Source of the DNA: Sulfobacillus thermosulfidooxidans DSM 9293
GTDB taxonomy: Bacteria > Bacillota > Sulfobacillia > Sulfobacillales > Sulfobacillaceae
Length of the DNA stretch: 64,000 nt
Assembly (NCBI RefSeq): GCF_900176145.1
Contig: NZ_FWWY01000001.1
Span: forward strand, 2,663,444-2,727,443
Reading direction: 5' to 3'
Position numbers and translations under genes: made by a program. This document shows positions 17,571 through 26,485 of the stretch, piece by piece. Below the pieces are notes generated by a model. That model saw only the letters and a program-made list of their open reading frames with translations. It made no database searches and was not told where the DNA came from. The stretch's first letter is position 1, and every line of letters starts with the position of its first letter.

Positions 17571-19460
17571 ATGGCAGATATTTATTCCCGGCCGATCATA
17601 TTTGGTACCGCCGGGCATATTGATCATGGCAAAACCACCCTCACGCAGCGTTTAACCGGAGTGAATACGGACCGATTACCGGAAGAACGAAGCCGGGGTA
17701 TTTCCATTGATCTGGGATTTGCGCATTTTACTCTACCTAGCGGCCAACATGCGGCTTTAATTGATGTACCGGGACATGAAAAATTTATCCGCAATATGGC
17801 TGCGGGTGTTCATGGCATGGACGCTGTGATGCTCGTGGTGGCGGCCGACGAAGGCATTATGCCCCAAACCCGGGAGCATTTAGATATCCTCACGCTGCTC
17901 GGGGTTAAAAATGGATTAACGGTCATAACGAAAGCCGATATGGTAGAGGCGGAGTGGCTACCGATTGTGGATGAGGCCGTGCAAGAAGCCTTGACCGGAT
18001 CCTTTTTAGAACATTCTCCCCGGATTTTTGTGGATTCGGTCACGGGCCGGGGTATTGACGCGTTGCTCACCGCATTAGATGAATTGGCCCAACAAGTCCC
18101 TCTACGGGATGCCAAGGGGTCAGTGAGATTACCCATTGACCGGGTTTTTTCGGTGAGGGGCTTCGGTACCGTTGTGACAGGAACCTTGGTTAATGGAACG
18201 ATCCGCACGGAGAGCACATTAGAAATAGTTCCGGGTGACTATGTCGTGCGCGTGCGGGGACTCGAAGTGCATGGCCACAAAGTGGATTACGCGGTGGCTG
18301 GTCAGCGGGTTGCAGCCAATTTGAGTGGGATTGATAAAGAATTGATTCACCGAGGACAAGTCTTAAGTGAAATCGGCCATCTTCGGGCTCATGACATTTT
18401 AGTGGTTGAATTATCTTTATTGCCTTCGAGTCCCGTATTGTCTCAGCGTACCCGGGTTCATGTGCATTTAGGAACGGCGGAAGCTACCGGACGGGTATAT
18501 TGGTACGAAAGTGATGAAATGGAACCGGGCCGTACGGCCTTTGCCGAAATTCGGTTGGAAAGTCCCTTGCCCGCCTTACGTGGCGACCGATTTCTTATCC
18601 GGTCTTATAGTCCCGTCATCACGATTGGTGGCGGCCGTGTGATCGAAGTCGGGCGCCACCATAAGCGTAAAGAACCGGGTCTTCTAGATTTCTTAACGTT
18701 GATCGCCCAAGGGAATCCGGCTGATGTTATCCGTGCCGTGTTGAAACCTGCGCAGATTCCAATCAGTGTGGATGAGATCGCGACCAAAACGGGTCTTGCC
18801 GTGAATGACGTCATACCCATTTTGGAGCATAGTTCTGACATATTGTATGGTCCCGAACGGTTCGTGCTCGAAGGGCATAAGTTGGAACCATTTTCCCAGC
18901 AGTTACGGGAATTCTTGACGGATTATCACCTTAAACATCCCCTGCGTCCAGGAATTGAACGGGAACGGTTAAAAGAAGCATTATGGCCTGAATGGTCGAT
19001 GAAGCAGGTCTTATTTGTTGTGGCACACAGTATAGACGTCAGTGTCAGCGGGGAATGGGTGCATTTAACCACGTTTGAATCAAACAGCCCTGAGCCGTGG
19101 AAATCAGAAATTGAGAGACTCTATCAGGCCATTAGTCATACGGGGCTAAAACCTGTGGCAATAGATCAATTGCAAAGCCAAATTGTCATCGAGCCGGGTC
19201 ATGTGTTTGATGTACTCGAATTTCTGGTGCAACAAGGACGGATTATCAGGTTAGATGACGGCATTTATATAGCCGACCGGGTTTTTGATGAAGCGAGGCA
19301 TCAAGTCACCGAAGCGCTCAAGACTTCCACAGAATTATCTACCAGTCAACTTCGAGAAGTTCTCGGAACGAATCGGCGGTTTGCGGTTTTATTTTTAGAG
19401 TTGTTGGATGCACTGCATGTTACCAGACGCATCGGCGACAACAGGACTTTGGTGGGATAG
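17571..19460 (+). CDS. selB: selenocysteine-specific translation factor SelB
   Basis: A 629-residue GTPase with [10 protein letters not shown] (G1, residues 15-24), [18 protein letters not shown] (G3) and TKAD (G4), followed by EF-Tu-like beta-barrel domains and a C-terminal half of winged-helix repeats, the SelB arrangement that binds the SECIS hairpin. It delivers Sec-tRNA to UGA codons. I found no selA, selD, tRNA-Sec or clear selenoprotein in the window, so the rest of the pathway must lie elsewhere if used. Confidence 0.93.
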   Translation: MADIYSRPIIFGTAGHIDHGKTTLTQRLTGVNTDRLPEERSRGISIDLGFAHFTLPSGQHAALIDVPGHEKFIRNMAAGVHGMDAVMLVVAADEGIMPQTREHLDILTLLGVKNGLTVITKADMVEAEWLPIVDEAVQEALTGSFLEHSPRIFVDSVTGRGIDALLTALDELAQQVPLRDAKGSVRLPIDRVFSVRGFGTVVTGTLVNGTIRTESTLEIVPGDYVVRVRGLEVHGHKVDYAVAGQRVAANLSGIDKELIHRGQVLSEIGHLRAHDILVVELSLLPSSPVLSQRTRVHVHLGTAEATGRVYWYESDEMEPGRTAFAEIRLESPLPALRGDRFLIRSYSPVITIGGGRVIEVGRHHKRKEPGLLDFLTLIAQGNPADVIRAVLKPAQIPISVDEIATKTGLAVNDVIPILEHSSDILYGPERFVLEGHKLEPFSQQLREFLTDYHLKHPLRPGIERERLKEALWPEWSMKQVLFVVAHSIDVSVSGEWVHLTTFESNSPEPWKSEIERLYQAISHTGLKPVAIDQLQSQIVIEPGHVFDVLEFLVQQGRIIRLDDGIYIADRVFDEARHQVTEALKTSTELSTSQLREVLGTNRRFAVLFLELLDALHVTRRIGDNRTLVG

Positions 19461-19478
19461 AACAGGGACGAAAAGACA

Positions 19479-20180
19479 ATGAGAATTGATGTGGCATGGG
19501 CGAAGATTCCCAAAGGTGGGTTTGGGGAAAGTGGCGATACGATTGAGTTGGTGGAGCGCCCTTTAGGCGGCGTCTCCTTGATCTTGGCGGATGGACAAGG
19601 TTCGGGTCCGGCGGCAAAACGGATCAGCCGATTGGTTTCGATGAAAGCGGTCAGTTTGATTGCGGATGGATCGCGCGATGGCGCGGTAGCTCGGGCGGTG
19701 CAGGACATGCTTTATACGGCACGCGAAGGCCGGGTTACTGCTACTTTGGTGGTTTTATCCTGTGACATGCATACGAACACGGTGGTTATCGCGAGAAATA
19801 CACCGGTTCCGGTTTTGATTCGGCAAGAGAATGTCGTCTTTCGCCTGGAAGGGGGCTCTGAGGTGATAGGAACCTACCGCAAAACCCGGCCGGCGATGAC
19901 TGAACTGCCTTTGATCCCAGATACCATCTTGTTGACATTTTCTGACGGGGTGATAAATGCCGGTAAACGCTTTGGAAAATCGCTGCCATGGGATATGATT
20001 GAACAAGAACTTAAGTCACTTGAGGTGAAAGACTTAGAAGAATGGGTCAATGATTTGATGACGCGAACTTTGGCACTGGATAAAGACCGGCCCAGCGATG
20101 ATGTGAGTATTGTCGCGTTAGGAATAAGGAGCGATGTCCAAAATGCCATACGCACATTATCAGCCAGTATTCCCTACTAA
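19479..20180 (+). CDS. SpoIIE-type PP2C protein phosphatase domain protein
   Basis: A 233-residue protein that consists of little more than a PP2C domain of the SpoIIE/RsbU kind: ILADGQGSGPAAKRISR carries the first metal-binding Asp, LTFSDGVINAGKRFG the second region and DKDRPSDDVSIVAL the last Asp motif. It has no membrane segments, unlike full SpoIIE. Such phosphatases act on anti-anti-sigma proteins. It follows selB by 18 bp and overlaps the next gene by about 40 bases. Confidence 0.82.
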   Translation: MRIDVAWAKIPKGGFGESGDTIELVERPLGGVSLILADGQGSGPAAKRISRLVSMKAVSLIADGSRDGAVARAVQDMLYTAREGRVTATLVVLSCDMHTNTVVIARNTPVPVLIRQENVVFRLEGGSEVIGTYRKTRPAMTELPLIPDTILLTFSDGVINAGKRFGKSLPWDMIEQELKSLEVKDLEEWVNDLMTRTLALDKDRPSDDVSIVALGIRSDVQNAIRTLSASIPY

Positions 20181-20697
20181 CGGCATTATTTTAGTCGGAG
20201 TATGTGCCGCCGGAAAATCAACAATATCGCGGTTGTTAACATCTTACGGGATGGTCGCGCGTTCCATAGCGCAAGAACATTCCCAGGTTCCCACCTTGTT
20301 TTCTCGTCAGGGCGATCACCCTGTCGTACTTTTATCTGCCAGCTTTTCTAGCGTGCGGCAAAGACGGCGGCTAGCATGGACTTTCCATCATTATGAGGAG
20401 CAATGGAAAAGGCTTCAGTTAGCCCGTCAAAAGGCGAACCTTATTATCCGGACGGATGCATTGGACCCGCAGTCCGTGGCCCACGCAATTGTTGAGTGGT
20501 TCGACCAGTGGACGGGATTGTCAACGTTCTTTGAACAGCGACATATTTTGGATGCTGCTCAGCAAACGATGATGCGTTATCAAGTGACATGGGGAATCGC
20601 GTTGCCAAATCTGATGATATCGCCAGCTCCTGAGCTTAGACGTCATTCTCATGTTCTGAGTCGGAACCGGTTAATGATTCAGCAAAGAACGTCATAA
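20143..20697 (+). CDS. P-loop NTPase/kinase-like protein, unknown function
   Basis: A 184-residue protein with an early Walker A motif GVCAAGKST (about residues 18-26) and otherwise no clear family match; an Arg-rich stretch RQRRRLAWTF follows near residue 70. Size and fold pattern fit a small-molecule kinase. ATG 20134 and ATG 20143 are both possible; AAGGAG at 20126-20131 suits the second better. Both overlap the phosphatase gene, so the two are translated together. Confidence 0.65.
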   Translation: MPYAHYQPVFPTNGIILVGVCAAGKSTISRLLTSYGMVARSIAQEHSQVPTLFSRQGDHPVVLLSASFSSVRQRRRLAWTFHHYEEQWKRLQLARQKANLIIRTDALDPQSVAHAIVEWFDQWTGLSTFFEQRHILDAAQQTMMRYQVTWGIALPNLMISPAPELRRHSHVLSRNRLMIQQRTS

Positions 20698-20791
20698 TAC
20701 CCGACTCGTTATAAGGTTTTGAGTGTTATTGAATGGAGAATCTATCGATAGCGTCGTGTGTCACAGTGCTCGAGTGAGCCTACGTGTCTAT

Positions 20792-20821
20792 TTGACACGA
20801 TATTCCGACCCGGACTATAAT
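20792..20821 (+). promoter_or_regulatory. promoter before secD
   Basis: Consensus TTGACA (20792-20797), 18-bp spacer, consensus TATAAT (20816-20821), 28 bp before the secD ATG. Confidence 0.85.
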
Positions 20822-20849
20822 GAAACGATTTTGAACCGGGGGGCTTACA

Positions 20850-22061
20850 ATGCGTCAAAAGAGTATGCTGAAGTTCTTTGCCCTGGTTGCGGTGCTAATC
20901 GCAGCCGTTTATTATTTTCTAGCCGTAAATCCCATTACTAATCATCTCCGTTATGGTCTTGACCTCAAAGGGGGCGTCACCGCAACTTATCAAGCGGAAC
21001 CAGCACCCGGCGAGCCTGTGAATAAAGAAACGATGGCGCGAGCTATGTCGATTTTAGGATTCCGCGTAAATGCCTTAGGGGTTTCGGAACCCGTGATAGA
21101 ACAGGTCGGTTCGAACCGCATTACCGTGGATTTACCTGGCGTGAAAAATCCCGAACAAGCCTTGCAGTTTCTCGGTCAAACGGCCGTCTTGCAAATTAAA
21201 AGCCCCACAGGACAAGTTTTATTAAGTGGCGGCGACTTAAAGAATGCGGTGGCCGGAATTGTCAATGGTCAATATGTCGTCAACTTAACTTTTAATGCGC
21301 AAGGCACTAAGATTTTTGCGGCAGCCACTAAAAAGTATCTCGGAAAACCATTGCCAATCTATCTTAACGGAAAACTGGTAGAGGCACCGATTGTTCAAAA
21401 CGTGATTCCCGATGGACAAGCTCAAATGAGTGGGAATTTTACGAGCTTGCAACAAGCGCAAAAGGTCGCCCTGCTATTGCAATCGGGCGCATTGCCAGTG
21501 AACTTAAAGGTTCTGGATGTCCGTACGGTGAGTGCCACTTTAGGCCATGCTTCCGTGGTGGCAAGTAAAGTGGCGTCGATTATTGCGATTGCCTTGATAG
21601 GATTTGTGATGATTGTGTGGTATCGCTTAGCCGGATTTGTTGCCGATATGGCTTTATTGATTTATCTCTTGCTCGTCGTGGGAGCCTTATGGGCAATTCA
21701 TGCTGTCATCACGGTGCCAGGGATAGCTGGGCTGATTCTCTCTGTGGGGATGGCGGTGGATGCCAACGTTATTATCTTTTCCCGGATTCGTGAGGAAATG
21801 ATCAATGGGAAAACCCCCAGGGCGTCCGTCGCAGCCGGTTTTCGTCATGCGATTCGGGCCATCTTGGACTCCCATGTGACGACTTTTGTGTCCTCGCTGA
21901 TCTTGTTCTTTTTAGGAACAGGGGAAGTGAAGGGATTTGCCTTGACCCTGATGATCGGTACTGCGGTATCCTTATTGACCGCCGTGTCCGTGACCGGCGT
22001 CGTAATTCGGTGGGTAGCCGACGCGGGCTGGGCTAAAGTCCGGAGTATATTTGTGGGCTAG
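20850..22061 (+). CDS. secD: protein translocase subunit SecD
   Basis: A 403-residue SecD with one N-terminal span, the signature LRYGLDLKGGVTATY, a shortened periplasm-side domain, and five C-terminal spans with SVGMAVDANVIIFSRIREE. SecD and SecF use the proton gradient to help pull proteins through SecYEG. It is short compared with Proteobacterial SecD (about 600) but normal for Firmicutes with split genes. GGGGGGC precedes the ATG. Confidence 0.95.
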   Translation: MRQKSMLKFFALVAVLIAAVYYFLAVNPITNHLRYGLDLKGGVTATYQAEPAPGEPVNKETMARAMSILGFRVNALGVSEPVIEQVGSNRITVDLPGVKNPEQALQFLGQTAVLQIKSPTGQVLLSGGDLKNAVAGIVNGQYVVNLTFNAQGTKIFAAATKKYLGKPLPIYLNGKLVEAPIVQNVIPDGQAQMSGNFTSLQQAQKVALLLQSGALPVNLKVLDVRTVSATLGHASVVASKVASIIAIALIGFVMIVWYRLAGFVADMALLIYLLLVVGALWAIHAVITVPGIAGLILSVGMAVDANVIIFSRIREEMINGKTPRASVAAGFRHAIRAILDSHVTTFVSSLILFFLGTGEVKGFALTLMIGTAVSLLTAVSVTGVVIRWVADAGWAKVRSIFVG

Positions 22062-22072
22062 GAGGACATAGC

Positions 22073-22969
22073 ATGCGCTTTCACTTTGAATTTGTTCGCC
22101 ATTGGAAAACGTGGTTTATTGTTTCCGGATTGTTGATTGTCCTGGCCTTAGGGGCGTTTTTCATCCGGGGATTGAATTATGGGATTGACTTTACGGGTGG
22201 CACCCAGATGAACTTGAAATTTGTTCATCCCGTGACGACAACCGCCATTAAAAAAGTTTTGGATCAGGATCATCTTTATGGGAGTACAGTGGTGTTTTTA
22301 GGACAAGGCCGGCGCAATGTCCAGATTACGACACCCACCATTTCCGAACATGAACGAACCACATTGTTAACGCAGTTTGGCAAACAGGTCGGAAAGTTCC
22401 AAGAAATTTCGACAAACAGGGTGTCATCGATTATTGGGCAACAGACGGAGCGTACCGCATTGATCGCGGTTGTACTCGCCGTGGTGGCCATTATCATTTA
22501 CATTACCATTCGCTTTGAATGGCGTTTTGCCCTGTCCGGCATTATTGCGATGGTGCACGATGTGATTATTACGGTCGGTCTCATTGCGCTCATCCACATT
22601 CAAATCACGGAATACTTTATTATGGCAGTGCTGACGATCTTCGGGTATTCCATCACCGATAAAATCATCGTTTTCGACCGCATACGGGAGAATTTAGCGA
22701 AAAAGAAAAAGCAAGAAACGTTGGAAGATCTGGTCGACAAAAGCCTCAATCAAGTGCTGGTGCGTTCGATTAATACGTCAACCACCGTGGTCATTGCGCT
22801 ATTGGCGTTGTTGATTTTTGCAGGATCAAGTATCCGCGATTTTGCCTTAACAATGCTGTTCGGAGTCATTTTTGGCACCTATTCCTCCATTTTTATTGCC
22901 AGTCCCATTTGGTTGTTGTGGAGAAATCGGGACTTGAAGAACAAGAAGAAAAAAGTGGTCTCGGCATAA
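22073..22969 (+). CDS. secF: protein translocase subunit SecF
   Basis: A 298-residue SecF with six spans. It has GLNYGIDFTGGTQMNL after the first span and the C-terminal YSITDKIIVFDRIRENL motif. It lies 11 bp after secD with TAGGAGGAC as binding site and is closed by a terminator. In Bacillus secD and secF are one fused gene; here they are separate. Confidence 0.95.
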   Translation: MRFHFEFVRHWKTWFIVSGLLIVLALGAFFIRGLNYGIDFTGGTQMNLKFVHPVTTTAIKKVLDQDHLYGSTVVFLGQGRRNVQITTPTISEHERTTLLTQFGKQVGKFQEISTNRVSSIIGQQTERTALIAVVLAVVAIIIYITIRFEWRFALSGIIAMVHDVIITVGLIALIHIQITEYFIMAVLTIFGYSITDKIIVFDRIRENLAKKKKQETLEDLVDKSLNQVLVRSINTSTTVVIALLALLIFAGSSIRDFALTMLFGVIFGTYSSIFIASPIWLLWRNRDLKNKKKKVVSA

Positions 22970-22989
22970 CCAAAGCCGGTCTTGCATAT

Positions 22990-23030
22990 CCCGACTATCT
23001 CCTGCAGGGGTGAGATAGCCGGGCTTTTTT
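22990..23030 (+). terminator. Rho-independent terminator after secF
   Basis: Stem of CCCGACTATCTC with GAGATAGCCGGG (a one-base bulge), short loop, then CTTTTTT. Confidence 0.85.
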
Positions 23031-23039
23031 ATGATGGTC

Positions 23040-23060
23040 GATGAGTGATGAGTGATGAGT
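23040..23060. repeat. short tandem heptamer repeat
   Basis: Three perfect copies of GATGAGT in tandem in the secF downstream gap. Confidence 0.7.
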
Positions 23061-23149
23061 GAGGAAAGATTCGGAAAATCTGGGTATGCTAACACAAAGT
23101 CGTAAAACTGGTCGTTAATCGTGACATGTCTTGAAGTAGGAGACGCGCA

Positions 23150-23569
23150 ATGATTTGGTGGTTTGCCGTGCCGGCTATCGGATCATTATTTTGGGATGGG
23201 CCGTGGCTCTTAATTGCTTTCGGAATCCAATGGCTCTTGAAATGGGGATACCCTCACGGGTCGTTAGGCTTTTTCGTGGCTGAATTAGGAGGACTTGGGC
23301 TGTTGGAATGGCTCTTTCATGAGTGGCTGCCTCCTAGGCCCGTTCAGCGGAGCCCGGGGCGCCTTTTGGAAGAATCGTGGATTTTGATTTGGCTATCTCT
23401 TTTACTTAGTCCGATTCCGGGATTTATTGTCTGGCAAGGAACGGTGGGGTTTGACGCGGCTGCACGCCTGCATGGATTTCGTCAAGATGTGCCCAAGGTT
23501 TTGCGCGTGCGGGTTGTCAAAATGCTGGTCATTATCGGACTGGCGATTTTTTTGGCCCTGACCCGGTAA
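23150..23569 (+). CDS. small integral membrane protein, unknown function
   Basis: A 139-residue protein with about four hydrophobic segments, rich in Trp, with a short cytoplasmic or outside loop LPPRPVQRSPGRLLEESW and an Arg/Lys-rich segment near the end. AGGAG precedes the ATG. Segment LLLSPIPGFIVW suggests a faint likeness to FxsA-type proteins, but I cannot assign a family. It stands alone between two terminators. Confidence 0.7.
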   Translation: MIWWFAVPAIGSLFWDGPWLLIAFGIQWLLKWGYPHGSLGFFVAELGGLGLLEWLFHEWLPPRPVQRSPGRLLEESWILIWLSLLLSPIPGFIVWQGTVGFDAAARLHGFRQDVPKVLRVRVVKMLVIIGLAIFLALTR

Positions 23570-23585
23570 AGGGAAGACACAAAGT

Positions 23586-23626
23586 ACGCGCTGTTTCTTG
23601 TTCAGAACAGAAAACAGCGCGTTTTT
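23586..23626. terminator. bidirectional terminator
   Basis: Perfect 11-bp stem ACGCGCTGTTT (23586-23596) with AAACAGCGCGT (23612-23622), ending in TTTTT; A-rich on the other side. It separates convergent genes. Confidence 0.85.
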
Positions 23627-23642
23627 AAGCAGGCTAGGGTAT

Positions 23643-26099
23643 TTATGTCGTCGGTTGTGCGGGATTATAGACCTGGTTGGGATTTAAACTTTCTGAATAG
23701 ATCCCATATTGGTTGGCACGGAAATATACCTCTTCCCCGTCAATTTGCGCGTGTTGAAGGGCATTTGTGTGGTCGTTGATATCGGCTTTAGGAATCACAG
23801 GTAATGGCGTTGTGGAGGTGATGGGTGCTGGACTTTTGCCGAATTTCTGGGGGAATTGTGCGACAATACCCGTTGCTAAATAGTGGGCGGCATCAAACAT
23901 GAGTCCGTAGTCTTGAACCAGTAGGGCATCAGAGGCGGAGTCGTTACCTTGATTGAAGTCCAGCCACGATTGACTGATTTGGTTGATGTGTGTTTGCAAG
24001 ACGGAGGAGAGCACCTTCTTGCTCAAATTCGGGTTAGCTCCTGCCATAAAAGCCGCAAATGCGCTTTTGTAATGGGTAAGGGTTGCTTGAGCTTGTTGTG
24101 CGGCCCCAGAATTGTTGGCGAGAACAGCATTTTCGTACGTGAAAAAGTACATGTGTTTGTTCCAAAGACTTTCAAATTTCTGACCAGCTTGGGCTCCATA
24201 GATACTCGAAATGGCCGCCGTTAAGGCTTGAGTGTTTTGATTCATGATGGTGGTTAACGCTTGATATTGTCCCATTTGATGGGCACTAAGAGCTTGCATG
24301 CGCAACTCTAAGATAAAGGCATGCTCGCCAAGAAGTTGATCCAAGCCCGCTTGAAGGTTGGCTGCGGGTGTGTTCGGAGAAGTGGGAAACTGCGAGGGGA
24401 ACTGGTTACTGATCCCGGTCGCAAGATAATCCCCTGCGGTAAACATGAGATTATATGCTGCCACGAGTTCTTGATCCGCTGCCACATCATTACCCTGGTC
24501 AAAATCATTAAATGCCGCGGTAATTTGGTTAATGTGTTCTTGGAGAACGCTGGACAGCGTGGCTTCACTCAACTGGGGATTGGCGGTGGCCATAAACTTG
24601 GCGAACTCGTTCTTGTAAAACGTTAATTGGGCTTGGGCTTTTTGTGCGTTAACAAAATCTTGGGCATAAGTGAAGAAATACATGTGCTTATTCCATAACG
24701 TTTCAAACTCTTGGCCGCCAGCATTCCCATAAATGCTGGTAATGGCGTTTGTTAAGGCTTGAGTATTTTGCGTCATGACGTCACTTAAAGCGTTATAAAG
24801 GGCGGTATTTCCTGCGCCAAGGGCCTGCATGCGTAATTCTAAGATCATCGCGTGTTCCCCAAGAAGTTGGTCTAAAGCCACACGGAGATTACCCGCTGGA
24901 GTTCCTACGGTTGAATTATCAAATTTTTGTGGGAATTGAGCCGCAATACCCTGGGATAAGTAGGCGCCGGCAGTGTACATCAAATTGTATGCCTGGACCA
25001 TTTCGTTTTCGGATGATAAGTAATTCCCGGATACGTAATCATTAAAGGCCGTGGTAATTTGATTGATGTGTTCTTGGAGAACGGAGGACAAGGTTGATTC
25101 ACTAAAATTCGGATTGGCTGTGGCTAAAAATTGAGCAAATTGGTTTTTGTAAAAGGTCAATTGATTTTGGGCAGCTTCTTCGGCACTAACGTTGTGAGCT
25201 TTAACAGCATTGACATAGTCGAAGAAATACACGTGCTTGTTCCATAGGGTCGAGAATTCTTGCCCAGCTTGGGTGCCATAAACTGAGGCAATGGCTTGCG
25301 TTAATTGTGCGGTGTTGTTGTCCATGACTTTCATCAATGCGTTAAAGAGGGCGGTGTTGCCCGCATAATCGGCTTGCATGGCCTGCTCTAAAACAATCGC
25401 GTGTTCTCCGAGCAACTGGTCAAGAGCGACTTGCAAGTTTACTGCGGGAGTGAGTGTGCTGGTGTCTTTGAATTGAGCGGGAAATTGTTGATCGATACCG
25501 GCGGCCAGATATCCTCCTGCGGTGTACATGAGATTGTAATCAGTCACTAATTGAGCCCATGACTGATTGGGATGGCCTGTCTGTGCATCATTAAAGGCCG
25601 TGGTGATTTGATTAATGTGATCTTGGAGTACGGTAGACAAGGTGCTTTCACGAAGATTCGGATTCGCGGTGGCCATAAACTGGGCAAATTCATTTTTGTA
25701 GTGAGTTAAAAGCGCTTGAGACTGTTGCTCTCCAACATAAGCCTTGGCATAGCTAAAGAAATATTTGTGCTGATTCCATAGCGATTCGAATTCCTGACCG
25801 CCTTTTTGCCCATAAATCGAACTGACGGCATTCGTTAACGCCGTGGTGTCCTGATTCATGGTGGTGGTCAAAGCTTGATATTGGGCTTTGTTCCCTTGGG
25901 CTAAAGCTTGCATCCGCAATTCTAAAGTCATCGCATGCTCGCCAAGCAGTTGATCGAGTCCCGCACGCAGATTTGCCGCAGGTGTCGAGGTCGGGGAAGA
26001 CGTGGATGGAGCGGATTGGGCAAAAGTGAGGGTGAGCGGTAATCCGGCTAAGACGGAGCCAGCTAATGTGGCCGCTAAAAGTTTCACGGAACGTTTCAT
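23643..26099 (-). CDS. secreted protein of four long helical repeats, unknown function
   Basis: An 818-residue exported protein. Residues 1-28 are a signal peptide (KR, hydrophobic core, TFAQS cleavage region). Four repeats of about 170-176 residues follow at about 41-210, 218-393, 401-571 and 578-753, then a Pro-rich linker and a 50-residue tail. Each repeat has conserved blocks: LDQLLGEHA, an ELRMQAL segment, SIYG with GQEFE, LWNKHMYFF, ANP with LSSVLQEHINQI, and YNLMYTAG ending in QFP. Conserved His and Glu (GEHA, NKH, QEHINQ) could bind a metal in a four-helix bundle. Similar domains occur in secreted Bacilli proteins annotated copper amine oxidase-like, from memory. Function unknown; the high similarity between repeats implies recent duplication. 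Confidence 0.85.
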   Translation of the reverse strand: MKRSVKLLAATLAGSVLAGLPLTLTFAQSAPSTSSPTSTPAANLRAGLDQLLGEHAMTLELRMQALAQGNKAQYQALTTTMNQDTTALTNAVSSIYGQKGGQEFESLWNQHKYFFSYAKAYVGEQQSQALLTHYKNEFAQFMATANPNLRESTLSTVLQDHINQITTAFNDAQTGHPNQSWAQLVTDYNLMYTAGGYLAAGIDQQFPAQFKDTSTLTPAVNLQVALDQLLGEHAIVLEQAMQADYAGNTALFNALMKVMDNNTAQLTQAIASVYGTQAGQEFSTLWNKHVYFFDYVNAVKAHNVSAEEAAQNQLTFYKNQFAQFLATANPNFSESTLSSVLQEHINQITTAFNDYVSGNYLSSENEMVQAYNLMYTAGAYLSQGIAAQFPQKFDNSTVGTPAGNLRVALDQLLGEHAMILELRMQALGAGNTALYNALSDVMTQNTQALTNAITSIYGNAGGQEFETLWNKHMYFFTYAQDFVNAQKAQAQLTFYKNEFAKFMATANPQLSEATLSSVLQEHINQITAAFNDFDQGNDVAADQELVAAYNLMFTAGDYLATGISNQFPSQFPTSPNTPAANLQAGLDQLLGEHAFILELRMQALSAHQMGQYQALTTIMNQNTQALTAAISSIYGAQAGQKFESLWNKHMYFFTYENAVLANNSGAAQQAQATLTHYKSAFAAFMAGANPNLSKKVLSSVLQTHINQISQSWLDFNQGNDSASDALLVQDYGLMFDAAHYLATGIVAQFPQKFGKSPAPITSTTPLPVIPKADINDHTNALQHAQIDGEEVYFRANQYGIYSESLNPNQVYNPAQPTT

Positions 26100-26149
26100 A
26101 CATGCATCATCCTCGTATAAAGAAATTGATTCTGCTACCCTGAGGCTTT

Positions 26150-26485
26150 ATCTTGAGGCCTGCCTCGCGGCCAGCAGCAATCGGCATTCGGGATGATCAG
26201 GCTTGCCAGATCGGGTTTCGTCGGCGATGCTCGAAGAAGATCGGGACGATTCAAGACTGCATTCCTCCTGCCGGATTGACGGCTTCGAAAGTCTGTGAGT
26301 CGGCGACGCCGCTTCGTCACAGTTAACGCGCGGGATGCCGCTCCCCCCGTGGAGACCCGTGGCACCGGTCTATCGCACACCGCGGGTGGCGATGACGGCT
26401 TATAAGCGAGGTTGCGGCGAAGGCGTCGGCGCGTCGGCGAAATCCCGTTCCCGATGCATTCCTCCGCGAAGGGAGGTGAAATCCC
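26150..26485 (+). ncRNA. IS110 left non-coding end, candidate bridge (guide) RNA region
   Basis: About 330 bases of GC-rich, hairpin-prone sequence without a coding frame lie directly upstream of the IS110-family recombinase gene. In the IS110 group the non-coding stretch upstream of the recombinase encodes a structured bridge RNA that pairs with donor and target DNA. Position and composition fit; I cannot resolve the loops or the exact ends by eye. AAGGGAGGTGAAA at 26469 onward is the recombinase binding site. Confidence 0.35.

Noticed and set aside
17571-20697. A local selenocysteine operon around selB
   Set aside because: No selA, selD, tRNA-Sec or in-frame UGA with hairpin was seen; neighbours are unrelated.
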